This document shows, piece by piece, positions 1 through 8,538 of a stretch of 37,931 nucleotides of DNA (positions are counted from its first letter, which is position 1; each line of letters begins with the position of its first letter). Location: the NCBI GenBank assembly GCA_964578975.1, contig CAZOFA010000013.1, positions 1 through 37,931 of the forward strand. Direction: 5' to 3'. The notes under the pieces were generated by a model. That model saw nothing but the letters and a program-made list of their open reading frames with translations. It ran no database searches and had not been told where the DNA came from. The DNA is from CAYRUP01 sp964578975 (GTDB lineage Bacteria > Pseudomonadota > Gammaproteobacteria > DSM-16500). Both the position numbers and the translations under genes were made by a program.

Positions 1-92
1 CAACGTAAGTGCCCACACTTATTGCTTGGCTTTAATTTTTAAAGAACTGACGAAACAACTTCTCATTTCGTGCTCCGCTATCCCCCGCAGAG
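1..92 (-). promoter_or_regulatory. Leader of an rRNA operon leaving the window at the left edge
   Basis: Read on the minus strand, positions 48 to 35 give GTTCTTTAAAAATT, a boxA-like antitermination motif typical of the region just upstream of 16S rRNA. It is followed at about 22 to 6 by the GTGTGGGCACTTACG-type sequence common in proteobacterial 16S leaders. The 16S gene itself would begin beyond position 1 and is not visible. An rRNA operon next to tyrS and anmK is also known in Pseudomonas, so the context agrees. The sequence shows the leader motifs and the promoter; the identity of the downstream rRNA gene is inferred. Confidence 0.65.
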
Positions 93-99
93 ATGACGA

Positions 100-127
100 A
101 TTCTACAGCCTTCGCGTCGACTGTCAA
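100..127 (-). promoter_or_regulatory. Strong sigma-70 promoter for the rRNA operon
   Basis: On the minus strand there is a perfect -35 TTGACA (127-122), a 16-base spacer and a -10 TAGAAT (105-100). An A/T-rich tract at about 128-160 could act as an UP element, and a GC-rich stretch follows the start point, as in stringently controlled rRNA promoters. Transcription should start near position 92 and run leftwards. The UP-like tract overlaps the end of tyrS. Confidence 0.75.
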
Positions 128-152
128 CTACATTTATAAAAAAAAATTTAAA

Positions 153-1361
153 TTATTTTTCAGCGAGTAAAATTACCTTGGCAAAACGTCTTTTCCCGAC
201 TTGCAAAACAAATTCTTGACCGGCATTCAGCACAAGATTGCGATCTTGCACACGTTCGCCATCCATACGCACCGCGCCTTGCTGCACAAGGCGTAACGCT
301 TCAGATGTACTTTCGACCAATCCAGCCAATTTCATAATATTGGCGATAGCAAGACCTTTTGCTTCAACCTGCAATGAAACATCCGGCAGATTTTCCGGGA
401 TGGCACCTTGTTGAAATTGCGCGACAAAATTTTCCTGCGCGAGTTTTGCTTTGTCGCGATCATGAAAGCGCTCGACAATTTCTTCCGCTAATTTAAATTT
501 AACATCGCGTGGATTTAACCCATTATTCACTTCCGTGCGATAACTTTTAATTTCAGATAACGATCGAAAACTAATTAATTCAAAATAAAGCCACATGCTT
601 TCATCCGACAACGACATCACTTTACCGAATATTTGATCGGGTGATTCATCAATGCCAATATAATTTCCCAGTGATTTCGACATTTTTTTAATGCCATCCA
701 ACCCAGGCAACAACGGAAGCGTGATAACCGTTTGTGGTTTTTGCCCAAAATGTTTTTGTAATTCACGACCCATCAATAAATTAAATTTTTGATCCGTCCC
801 ACCCAGCTCAATGTCCGCTTGCATCGCCACTGAATCGTAACCTTGCAGTAATGGATATAAAAATTCATGAATCGCAATCGCCTGACCGCCGACATACCGT
901 TTGTGAAAATCATCCCGCTCTAACATACGCGCAACAGTATGTGTTGCAGCAAGCTTAATTAAATCCGCCGCATTCAATTTATCCATCCACAATGAATTAA
1001 ACATGATTTTAGTTTTATCGGGATCAAGCACTTTAAATACTTGTTTTCGATACGTTGCCGCATTTGCCTCCACTGCTTCGCGCGTGAGTGGTGGACGCGT
1101 TTCATTTTTACCCGATGGATCACCAATCATCCCAGTAAAATCGCCAATCAAAAACATGACGTCATGACCGAGGTCCTGCAATTGACGCATTTTATTTAAT
1201 AAGACCGTGTGACCCAGATGTAAATCAGGCGCAGTTGGATCAAAGCCTGTTTTAACACGTAATGGCTTTCCTGTTTTCAACCGTTCCACTAAATCTTGTT
1301 CTAATAAGATTTCTTCTGTGCCACGTCGAATGATCTCAAGCGCTTGATCGACCAAATTCAT
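153..1361 (-). CDS. tyrS: Tyrosyl-tRNA synthetase
   Basis: Cytoplasmic class I aminoacyl-tRNA synthetase that charges tRNA-Tyr with tyrosine using ATP. The 402-residue product has the HIGH-type motif HLGH at residues 48-51, the KMSKS loop at 226-230, and a C-terminal S4 RNA-binding domain from about residue 335 to the end. The length of about 400 residues fits the TyrZ/TyrS2-like branch rather than the 424-residue E. coli enzyme. The ATG start has an upstream purine-rich AGAGAG. It diverges from anmK across a gap of only about 60 bases, and the gene ends about 25 bases from the -35 of the rRNA promoter that follows it on the same strand. Confidence 0.97.
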   Translation of the reverse strand: MNLVDQALEIIRRGTEEILLEQDLVERLKTGKPLRVKTGFDPTAPDLHLGHTVLLNKMRQLQDLGHDVMFLIGDFTGMIGDPSGKNETRPPLTREAVEANAATYRKQVFKVLDPDKTKIMFNSLWMDKLNAADLIKLAATHTVARMLERDDFHKRYVGGQAIAIHEFLYPLLQGYDSVAMQADIELGGTDQKFNLLMGRELQKHFGQKPQTVITLPLLPGLDGIKKMSKSLGNYIGIDESPDQIFGKVMSLSDESMWLYFELISFRSLSEIKSYRTEVNNGLNPRDVKFKLAEEIVERFHDRDKAKLAQENFVAQFQQGAIPENLPDVSLQVEAKGLAIANIMKLAGLVESTSEALRLVQQGAVRMDGERVQDRNLVLNAGQEFVLQVGKRRFAKVILLAEK

Positions 1362-1423
1362 ACTTTACTCTCTAAATAAAAAATGAAATTATGGCACAAT
1401 CTTCAGCCCGGGAAAGTATTTTT

Positions 1424-2518
1424 ATGAGCGAACTCTATATCGGACTCATGTCAGGAACCAGTGTCGATGGTATTAACGCAGTAATTGTAGACTTTGCGGA
1501 AGCTCAACCTGCACTCATTGCACAACATTATGAACCGTACACAAACGAATTTCGCCAACAAATTTTGCAACTCTGTCACCCGGGTGAGGATGAAGTCAAT
1601 CGTCTGGGCGAATTGGATATATTAATTGGTAAACAATTTGCAAACGCCACACATGTTTTGCTGCAACAAAACAATATGACTGCACAACACATTCGTGCCA
1701 TCGGTAGTCACGGTCAAAACGTGCGCCACGATCCTGCGCGCCATTTTACTTTACAAATTGGCGATCCCAATGTGATCGCGGCAGAAACGGGTATTACCAC
1801 AATCGCCGATTTTCGTCGCCGTGATCTTGCTTGGGGTGGACAAGGTGCGCCTCTCGTTCCCGGTTTTCATCAATCCGTTTTTGCCACGTCTAAAACGAAT
1901 CGCGTGATTGTGAATATTGGCGGAATTGCAAATATTACCTTACTGCCGAAAGATAACACGCAGCCCACCATGGGTTTTGATACCGGCCCTGGAAATACCT
2001 TGCTCGATGCATGGGCGGAAAAACATTTACAAAAACCCTACGATGATCAAGGTGCGTTTGCACGCCTTGGAACATTACAACATGAATTGTTAACGCGCTT
2101 GCAAAACGATGCTTATTTTAAATTATCTCCGCCCAAAAGCACTGGGCGTGAATATTTTAATTTAAAATGGCTCGCTGCTTTTTCTCCCGATAGTTTCGAA
2201 CCTGCTGATGTACAAAGCACCTTAGTTGAATTAACTGCTCAGAGCATCCTGCAAGCCATCCAATTTTATTTTTCGGAAGCAGAAATTTTTGTGTGTGGTG
2301 GTGGGATACATAATATTTATTTAATGCAACGTTTGAACGCGCTCGCCCAAAATTTTTCGCTTGATTCAACCGAAAAATTAGGCATTCATCCGGATTGGGT
2401 GGAAGCAATGGCATTTGCTTGGCTAGCCAAACAAACGCTTGCGGGTCAACCCGGCAATTTGACCGCCGTCACCGGTGCAAAACGCGCCAGTATTTTAGGT
2501 GGTGTGTATTACGCTTAA
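1424..2518 (+). CDS. anmK: Anhydro-N-acetylmuramic acid kinase
   Basis: Phosphorylates and opens 1,6-anhydro-MurNAc to MurNAc-6-phosphate during recycling of cell-wall fragments in the cytoplasm. The ATPase-fold motif GLMSGTSVDG lies at residues 7-16 and the later DTGPGN and CGGG segments are typical of the family. I place the start at the ATG at 1424 because GGAAAG sits 7 bases upstream; an in-frame ATG at 1391 would add 11 residues with no homology to expect. The resulting 364 residues compare with 369 in E. coli. The end overlaps the end of recG by 4 bases in convergent orientation. Confidence 0.95.
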   Translation: MSELYIGLMSGTSVDGINAVIVDFAEAQPALIAQHYEPYTNEFRQQILQLCHPGEDEVNRLGELDILIGKQFANATHVLLQQNNMTAQHIRAIGSHGQNVRHDPARHFTLQIGDPNVIAAETGITTIADFRRRDLAWGGQGAPLVPGFHQSVFATSKTNRVIVNIGGIANITLLPKDNTQPTMGFDTGPGNTLLDAWAEKHLQKPYDDQGAFARLGTLQHELLTRLQNDAYFKLSPPKSTGREYFNLKWLAAFSPDSFEPADVQSTLVELTAQSILQAIQFYFSEAEIFVCGGGIHNIYLMQRLNALAQNFSLDSTEKLGIHPDWVEAMAFAWLAKQTLAGQPGNLTAVTGAKRASILGGVYYA

Positions 2519-4614
2519 ACCTGCCCAAATCGTTCGCGCGTACCGATCCATCGCTTAATCAAGGGATCCACTAACGTCGGATAATCACGCTGCAAAATAG
2601 TGGCTGCTTGTTGCACGCGCGGTAATAAATCACTATCACGCAGCAAATCAGCGATGCGCAACGAGATATCTCCCGTTTGCCGCGTGCCTAACACTTCCCC
2701 AGGACCACGTATTTCTAAATCACGTTGTGCGATCTTAAATCCGTCTGTCGTTTCGCGCATGACGGCTAAACGTGATTTGGCTGTCTCCGATAAAGGCGCT
2801 TGATACATCAACAAACAATGACTCGCAATAGCACCGCGGCCAATGCGACCACGCAATTGATGTAATTGCGCCAGACCCAAACGCTCTGCATTTTCAATTA
2901 TCATTAAACTTGCATTCGGCACATCGACACCCACTTCAATCACCGTGGTGGCCACTAACAAATGCAATTCGCCTTTTTTAAAAAGTTGCATGACCGATTC
3001 TTTTTCTTGAGATTTCATGCGCCCATGCAATAAACCAATGTTAAGCTCGGGTAATGCTACACGTAATTCGCTTACGGTATTTTCCGCCGCTTTACACTGC
3101 AATACTTCTGATTCTTCAATCAGCGTGCAAACCCAATAGGCTTGTCGACCGGCTCTACACGCTTCACGAATTCGCTCTAAAATTTCATCACGTCGATCAT
3201 TTGAAATTACCCGCGTAGTAATCGGTGTTCTGCCAGGCGGTAATTCATCAATCACCGAATAATCGAGATCCGCATAGACACTCATCGCCAGTGTGCGTGG
3301 AATCGGTGTTGCCGTCATGATTAATTGATGCGGAAAATAATTTTGTTGCGTGCCTTTTTCGCGTAACAATGCGCGTTGCTGCACACCAAAGCGGTGTTGT
3401 TCATCAATCATCACCAATGCAAGTCCGGCAAATTCAATTTCTTTTTGAAAAATCGCGTGCGTGCCAATAATCAAATGTGCTTTATGTTCAACAATCGCCG
3501 CAAGCGCTTCCCGTCGCGCTGCTGTTTTCATTTGTCCTGACACAAAAACAACGTGTATACCGAATGGTGTAAACCAATTTTCAAACGTTCGAAAATGTTG
3601 TTCGGCTAATAATTCCGTTGGCACTAATAATGCAGCTTGATGACCGCTGGCAAACGCATGTAACGCAGCGAGCGCTGCGACCACGGTTTTTCCCGAACCG
3701 ACATCGCCCTGCAGTAAACGCAACATCGGATAGGGTCGAGATAAATCAGCAGAAATTTCCTCAGCCACTTTTTTTTGTGCGCCAGTCAAGGTAAAAGGAA
3801 GTGTCGCCAAAAATTGTTGGATTAATTTTGCGGGTGTCACGAGTGGCATGGCTTGTTGAACTTGAAAGGTTTTTTTTAACTGTAACAAACTCAAACGATG
3901 CGCTAACAATTCTTCAAACACTAATCGTTTTTGCGCAATATGTTCTCCATTCTTCAGTGAATCAAGCGGCGTTTGCAACGGTGGACGATGCACCAGTTGC
4001 AGCGCTTCTTTTAATGAAGGAAAACTTAAAGATTGCAACACTGCATCGGGCAAAATTTCATGCAGCAATCCATTATTTTCCATCAGAGTCAGTGCTTGCT
4101 CGCTCAGTTTACGAAACATTAACTGACTGACTCCCTCTGTCGCGGGATAAATTGGCGTGAGATTTTTTTCAATCAACTGAGTTTGCGCGGCCTCGATGAC
4201 GCGATATTCAGGGTGAATCATTTCCAACCCCTGAGGACCTAAACGAATTTCACCAAAACAACGGATGCGCACCCCCAGTTGCAACGCATTGCGTTGTTGC
4301 GCATTGATATAAAAAAATCGTAAATGCAATCGCCCCGTTGCATCACTCACGCGTAAAAAAAGACGCGTGCGTCCAACCTTTGGGTAAGAGATCGAATCAA
4401 TTTTTCCTTCAATCACCACATGTTCGCCGGGGAGAAGTTCACGCAGCGAATGAATACGCGTACGATCTTGATAACGCATGGGAAGATGAAATAATAGATC
4501 TTGCACGGAATGAATATCTAACCGAGCCAAACGTTCGGCGATGCGCTGACCAACACCTTTCAAATGCTGACAAGGCAGTTCACTGAGATCCACGGGATGA
4601 GACGCTGGTTTCAT
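2515..4614 (-). CDS. recG: ATP-dependent DNA helicase RecG
   Basis: Branched-DNA helicase that remodels stalled replication forks and Holliday junctions. From the chosen start the protein has 699 residues (E. coli 693): an N-terminal OB-fold wedge domain in about residues 40-145, Walker A GDVGSGKT at 303-310, the DEQH box at 404-407, and a C-terminal helicase domain with TVIEVGVDVPNA and the QLRGRIGRG arginine-finger motif. The ATG at 4614 is preferred because GAGG lies 5 bases upstream; the in-frame ATG at 4638 has no ribosome-binding site. No spoT or trmH neighbour is present, unlike in enteric bacteria. Confidence 0.96.
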   Translation of the reverse strand: MKPASHPVDLSELPCQHLKGVGQRIAERLARLDIHSVQDLLFHLPMRYQDRTRIHSLRELLPGEHVVIEGKIDSISYPKVGRTRLFLRVSDATGRLHLRFFYINAQQRNALQLGVRIRCFGEIRLGPQGLEMIHPEYRVIEAAQTQLIEKNLTPIYPATEGVSQLMFRKLSEQALTLMENNGLLHEILPDAVLQSLSFPSLKEALQLVHRPPLQTPLDSLKNGEHIAQKRLVFEELLAHRLSLLQLKKTFQVQQAMPLVTPAKLIQQFLATLPFTLTGAQKKVAEEISADLSRPYPMLRLLQGDVGSGKTVVAALAALHAFASGHQAALLVPTELLAEQHFRTFENWFTPFGIHVVFVSGQMKTAARREALAAIVEHKAHLIIGTHAIFQKEIEFAGLALVMIDEQHRFGVQQRALLREKGTQQNYFPHQLIMTATPIPRTLAMSVYADLDYSVIDELPPGRTPITTRVISNDRRDEILERIREACRAGRQAYWVCTLIEESEVLQCKAAENTVSELRVALPELNIGLLHGRMKSQEKESVMQLFKKGELHLLVATTVIEVGVDVPNASLMIIENAERLGLAQLHQLRGRIGRGAIASHCLLMYQAPLSETAKSRLAVMRETTDGFKIAQRDLEIRGPGEVLGTRQTGDISLRIADLLRDSDLLPRVQQAATILQRDYPTLVDPLIKRWIGTRERFGQV

Positions 4615-4644
4615 GTTTTCCTCTTTTTCATTTGCCATATCAGA

Positions 4645-4670
4645 CAGGATAGAGCGCTTGCTCTATCCTG
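4645..4670. repeat. Perfect 11-bp inverted repeat upstream of recG
   Basis: CAGGATAGAGC at 4645-4655 pairs exactly with 4660-4670 around a 4-base loop. No T-run follows on either strand, so it is not a typical terminator. It lies just upstream of the recG translation start and could be a 5'-UTR hairpin of the recG message or a small dispersed palindrome. The rest of the 4671-4892 gap holds no convincing gene; on the minus strand there is only a roughly 32-codon open stretch without a start, ending at about 4693. Confidence 0.6.
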
Positions 4671-4892
4671 ACAATGACGTTACTAACGAGGATTACCGCA
4701 AATCGAGCAGCTGTTGCAGCCACTTTAAGGGAACGGCGAGTTGAAATGCCGGCTTGCAAGAAAAAAGCGTTTGTCTGGATGACACTGATCTTTTCTATTC
4801 GCTGAAAAGTTTACTTAAAAATACTTAAGAAAATCTTAACGCGACTTATTTTCTTCGGCTGAGATATAAACAAGCTAAACATAAATGTATAT

Positions 4893-6707
4893 TTAACCGT
4901 GTTTGCGTGTTTGCGGGGTGGGTTTACGTGTGTTTTCATCATGTTCTGCGGAGGGAGCAGAGGTGCTTTTGGTCTCCGCAGACTGTGCAAATCCACCAAA
5001 CCCTGGGGCACTGATCTTCACTTCTTTATTTTCTAAATGTAATAAGAGTTGGATCGCGACTGAATGCGCTCGTTTGATTTGAGTCGCTAATTTATCAATT
5101 TCTTCTGCATCATAACCATTCTCATGCGCTGCACGGCAAAACTTTGCTGCGGCTTGGTAACAATTTATTTTTGTCTCTACCGATTTTTTTTCGGCAAAAA
5201 GAATTAATATCGTTGCCATTTGATATTGATAATTCGCTTGTTCTGCAAGCGATAAACCAGGCGCCTTAAGCTGTTTGGTTAATTGTTCAAGGGTTTTGGT
5301 AATGGCTTCTTCTTTGAGTTCAGCGCATCGTTCAAACGGATCTTGATTAAACGCTTCAAGGACTGCCATGCAATAATGAATGGCTTCTGCATGATTGTTA
5401 AATTCGATTTGTTCGAGATACGCATATTTTTCAGGATCACGCATGACGAGCGCTGTCTTAATCACGTTGTAATCTTTTAAATAATTTTTAAAATGAAACT
5501 CATTCGCACTCGCGGGTATAAATACCTGAACATATTTATGAAGTGCTTCCGGTAACTCTGTTGCGGGAGCGCCTCTTAAGTGATTCATGAAATGTGCGCC
5601 GATTAAATAGAAAAGCTCTTTATCTATTTTTTCAGGATTAAATGCGGTTCTTTCGCCGATGAGAATTCGACCCAGGTTCTCAATAATTTGCTTATCGTAG
5701 ATTTCAATGGGGAAAAATTGGGATGAGAGGTAGTTGCTTAATGGTAGTAAGACAACAGAAGATCTATCGCCAAGATCAGCACCGTTTTTTAATAACATTA
5801 ACATGATCAAAGGCTGATTAAAGTCAGAAGCCCACTCGATTGGAGTTAAACCGTTTTCAGTTTCTAGATTTGGGTCAGCTCCAGCCGCTAATAAAGCTTG
5901 CACGATATCAGGATGACCACATTCGATCGCGTAAGGAAGCGGAATAATTTTTTTTATGTCTGCTTCATTTGGATCAGCACCTGCATGTAATATAAGATTC
6001 ACCATATGAACTTTGCCTGTTGTAATTGCACAAGTGAGAAGTCTTGTAAGATTTTTATCTTCTTTTGTCCAGTCCACATTTTTCAGTAAAACAGTCACCA
6101 TATCAGTATTTCCTTTTGCAACAGCTTGGGTGAGTGGCGTCATCTTTACTTCTTCATCTTCTGTATGACAGGGAGCGCCTTTTTGCTGGAGCAATTCTGC
6201 AATCACCGTATTATTGACTACAATTGCAAGATGAAGTGGGGTAATAATTAGATCATACATCGCGTTTTTTTTGCTTGGATCAGCACCGGCCTCTAATAAT
6301 ATCTTTGCAATCTCAGTCCGATTTTCCTCGATGGCGTAGTGGAGCGCTCCTCGACCTGGTTCAATTTCATGATTTGGATCAACACCTGCATCTAATAACG
6401 TTTTGACCATATTAGGATAATTATCATTTATCGCACCAATGAACAGTTCATTCCAGTTGGTTACTACTTTAATTAACCTTGCGACAGTTTTGGGATATTT
6501 ATTCTCAGCAGCAATACTAAGGAGCGTAATAAATTCTTCACTCGCATCTGTCACATTTATTTTATAATGAGGAATTAGTTGTAGCGCGATTGAAACTAAC
6601 TGCTCTCTTCCTTCTTCAGTTAGCTCGGAATTATAGATATGCCTTTTTAATGTATCTAGAATATTCCTTAATAATGCATCTTTATACTCTTTCTCTCTGG
6701 GATCCAT
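4893..6707 (-). CDS. Ankyrin-repeat protein, candidate secreted effector
   Basis: The 604-residue protein has no signal peptide or membrane segment. Residues about 55-315 form seven to eight ankyrin repeats, seen from recurring blocks such as the LLDAGVDPN, LLEAGADPS, ILHAGADPN and LLAAGADPN turns spaced about 33-36 residues apart. Residues 320-560 are helical and unrecognised. The C-terminal 35 residues are polar, Ser/Thr/Glu-rich and end in a basic TRKHG tail, which is compatible with a Dot/Icm translocation signal but not proof of one. The start has AGGA 9 bases upstream. It stands alone, with a TATAAT-like -10 on the minus strand at 6738-6733. The function beyond protein-protein interaction is unknown; effector status is inferred from the family and the likely host-associated lifestyle. 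Confidence 0.85.
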   Translation of the reverse strand: MDPREKEYKDALLRNILDTLKRHIYNSELTEEGREQLVSIALQLIPHYKINVTDASEEFITLLSIAAENKYPKTVARLIKVVTNWNELFIGAINDNYPNMVKTLLDAGVDPNHEIEPGRGALHYAIEENRTEIAKILLEAGADPSKKNAMYDLIITPLHLAIVVNNTVIAELLQQKGAPCHTEDEEVKMTPLTQAVAKGNTDMVTVLLKNVDWTKEDKNLTRLLTCAITTGKVHMVNLILHAGADPNEADIKKIIPLPYAIECGHPDIVQALLAAGADPNLETENGLTPIEWASDFNQPLIMLMLLKNGADLGDRSSVVLLPLSNYLSSQFFPIEIYDKQIIENLGRILIGERTAFNPEKIDKELFYLIGAHFMNHLRGAPATELPEALHKYVQVFIPASANEFHFKNYLKDYNVIKTALVMRDPEKYAYLEQIEFNNHAEAIHYCMAVLEAFNQDPFERCAELKEEAITKTLEQLTKQLKAPGLSLAEQANYQYQMATILILFAEKKSVETKINCYQAAAKFCRAAHENGYDAEEIDKLATQIKRAHSVAIQLLLHLENKEVKISAPGFGGFAQSAETKSTSAPSAEHDENTRKPTPQTRKHG

Positions 6708-6831
6708 AGTATATATTCCTCGTTATAGATTTATTATAGATCAAAATTTATTGCGCATTTGATGTAAAAAACTGCATTTTTTCGTAAGTTACGAGAGAGT
6801 AAGAAAATTCCTTATAATTAACCATCGTTTA

Positions 6832-6860
6832 TTGACAAAAAAAATTGAACTCAGTAGAGT
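6832..6860 (+). promoter_or_regulatory. Promoter of tRNA-Leu
   Basis: Perfect -35 TTGACA at 6832-6837, a 17-base spacer and -10 TAGAGT at 6855-6860. The predicted start point is about 7 bases before the mature tRNA, which is typical of a single-gene tRNA unit. Confidence 0.75.
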
Positions 6861-6873
6861 GCCTTTCTTCATC

Positions 6874-6957
6874 GCCGAGGTGGTGAAATTGGTAGACACG
6901 CAAGTTTCAGGTACTTGTGGGGGAAACCCTGTGGAGGTTCGAGTCCTCTCCTCGGCA
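6874..6957 (+). tRNA. tRNA-Leu, anticodon CAG
   Basis: An 84-base class II tRNA. The acceptor stem GCCGAGG (6874-6880) pairs with CCTCGGC (6950-6956), followed by discriminator A at 6957. The anticodon stem CAAGT/ACTTG (6901-6905, 6913-6917) encloses a 7-base loop with anticodon CAG at 6908-6910, reading CUG. A long variable arm with GGGG/CCCT pairing and the T-loop GGTTCGAGTCC are present. The 3' CCA is not encoded. Confidence 0.95.
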
Positions 6958-6970
6958 GTTATGTCACGCG

Positions 6971-7053
6971 CCCTTCGAGACGATCCTTCGAGGACGACCC
7001 TTCGAGACGACCCTTCGAGACGATCGCTTACGCGATCTCCTCAGGGCGAACGG
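6971..7053. repeat. CTTCGAGACGA tandem/palindromic repeat forming the purA 3' end
   Basis: Four 13-14-base units of the type CCCTTCGAGACGA lie at 6971-6983, 6984-6997, 6998-7010 and 7011-7023. They are followed by a 6-bp hairpin GATCGC/GCGATC (7022-7027, 7032-7037) and the segment CTCCTCAGGGCGAACGG. The CGTTCGCCCTGAG...CTCGAAGGG arrangement resembles widespread REP-like dispersed repeats. The element fills the gap between the convergent tRNA-Leu and purA and may also serve to end transcription. Confidence 0.8.
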
Positions 7054-8341
7054 TTAAAGGGTGTCGTAATACGATTGTTTCGTTTCGGTCAGGGCCAGTG
7101 GAAATAATATCAATTGGCACGCCCAGTAATTCTTCAACGCGTAACAAATAATTTTGTGCATTCTTCGGCAGTTCAGCAAATGTTTTGATCCCGAGTGTTG
7201 ATTCACTCCATCCCGGTAATTCTTCATAAATGGGTTTACACGCCGCGAGCTCACTCACATCGGTCGGCATGCCGGTGATTTCTTGATCGTGTAATTGATA
7301 TTTCGTACAAACACGAATGGTATCCAGTCCATCCAACACATCAAGTTTGGTGACACACAACCCGGAAAAACTGTTTAATTGAATTGAACGACGCAACAAC
7401 ACACAATCCAACCAACCACAACGACGTGGACGTCCGGTAACAGACCCAAATTCATTTCCGCGTTGTGCTAAGCGTTTGCCAATCTCATCGTGTAATTCTG
7501 TCGGGAAAGGACCACTGCCGACGCGCGTGGAATATGCTTTCATGATTCCTAAAATGTAATCAAAATAACGTGGGCCAAAACCACTGCCAACGCTTGCGGC
7601 ACCTGCCACCGTGTTTGAAGAAGTCACATACGGATAAGTGCCATGATCAATATCCAGCAATGTTCCTTGTGCACCTTCAAAAATAATGTTGTGACCACGG
7701 ATGCGATGTTCACTCAATAGTGCGGAAACATCCGCACGCATGCCACGAAATTCAGGCACCAGCGCAAGCGTACTGTCAAACACTTGATGAAAATCGATTG
7801 GTTCATGCTGGTGATAATGTTGTAAAACGAAATTGTGATAATCCATCACTTCTTCTAATTTTTGATGAAAATGTTTTTCATCAAATAAATCGCCAAAGCG
7901 CAATGCACGACGCGCAATTTTATCTTCGTAAGCCGGACCAATTCCTCGACCCGTTGTGCCAATTGCGCTTTTGCCTTTGGCTTTTTCACGTGCTTGATCG
8001 AGCGCAACATGATAAGGCAAAATCAACACGCACGCTTCACTGATGCGTAATCGTTCGCGCACTTTCACGCCTTTTTGCTCAAGCTCACTCATTTCTTGAA
8101 TCAATGCAGTGGGTGATAACACCACACCGTTGCCAATTAAACATTGTACGTCGCGATGTAATATTCCCGAGGGAATTAAACGTAAAACGGTTTTCACACC
8201 ATTGATCACTAATGTGTGACCCGCATTATGCCCGCCCTGAAAACGCACCACGACTGAGGCATGATCCATCAGCATGTCAACAATTTTACCCTTTCCTTCG
8301 TCACCCCATTGACTGCCCAGAATAATAATACTTTTGCCCAT
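7028..8341 (-). CDS. purA: Adenylosuccinate synthetase
   Basis: Makes adenylosuccinate from IMP and aspartate with GTP, the first committed step from IMP to AMP. The 437 residues begin with the GTP-binding loop GSQWGDEGKGK (residues 9-19) and the GHNAGHT motif near residue 40; later GTTGRGIGPAYEDK and the SVTGRPRRCGW segment are intact. It is the last gene of the leftward hfq-hflX-hflK-hflC-DUF2065-purA cluster, 11 bases after the DUF2065 stop. The final residues HPLTVRPEEIA replace the usual short DPFDA-like end; they are read from the dispersed repeat at 6971-7053, and the stop codon lies in the loop of a hairpin. Confidence 0.97.
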   Translation of the reverse strand: MGKSIIILGSQWGDEGKGKIVDMLMDHASVVVRFQGGHNAGHTLVINGVKTVLRLIPSGILHRDVQCLIGNGVVLSPTALIQEMSELEQKGVKVRERLRISEACVLILPYHVALDQAREKAKGKSAIGTTGRGIGPAYEDKIARRALRFGDLFDEKHFHQKLEEVMDYHNFVLQHYHQHEPIDFHQVFDSTLALVPEFRGMRADVSALLSEHRIRGHNIIFEGAQGTLLDIDHGTYPYVTSSNTVAGAASVGSGFGPRYFDYILGIMKAYSTRVGSGPFPTELHDEIGKRLAQRGNEFGSVTGRPRRCGWLDCVLLRRSIQLNSFSGLCVTKLDVLDGLDTIRVCTKYQLHDQEITGMPTDVSELAACKPIYEELPGWSESTLGIKTFAELPKNAQNYLLRVEELLGVPIDIISTGPDRNETIVLRHPLTVRPEEIA

Positions 8342-8352
8342 AGCGTTTCTCT

Positions 8353-8535
8353 TTATCGTGATAAAAATAAAATGATTAAACCAATGAGCATACTGATCAA
8401 TCCAAAAACACGTATGCTTCTATTACTGCGCACAATCATATTGGCTAACATGTGACGCCAATACTTCGGCATAAGAAAAGGGAGAATCCCCTCAAATACA
8501 AACATTAAACCCAATGCTTGAAAAAATAATTCCAT
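8353..8535 (-). CDS. DUF2065 (YjeT-like) small inner-membrane protein
   Basis: Sixty residues with two hydrophobic segments, about residues 5-22 and 42-58, separated by a basic loop, as expected for the YjeT/DUF2065 family of unknown role. The position between hflC and purA is the same as yjeT in E. coli, which supports the call. It starts 3 bases after the hflC stop without a strong ribosome-binding site, so its translation is probably coupled to hflC. Confidence 0.88.
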   Translation of the reverse strand: MELFFQALGLMFVFEGILPFLMPKYWRHMLANMIVRSNRSIRVFGLISMLIGLIILFLSR

Positions 8536-8538
8536 AAT

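Noticed and set aside
4645..4892. Possible gene remnant between the ankyrin gene and recG on the minus strand
   Set aside because: An open stretch of about 32 codons ending near 4693 has no start codon or recognisable motif; too short to call a pseudogene.
6971..7053. CRISPR array suggested by four short direct units
   Set aside because: The units are contiguous 13-14-mers without spacers, and no cas genes are present.
6832..7151. Plus-strand open frames across tRNA-Leu and the following repeat
   Set aside because: They translate the tRNA and the CTTCGAGACGA repeat and have no protein-like features.
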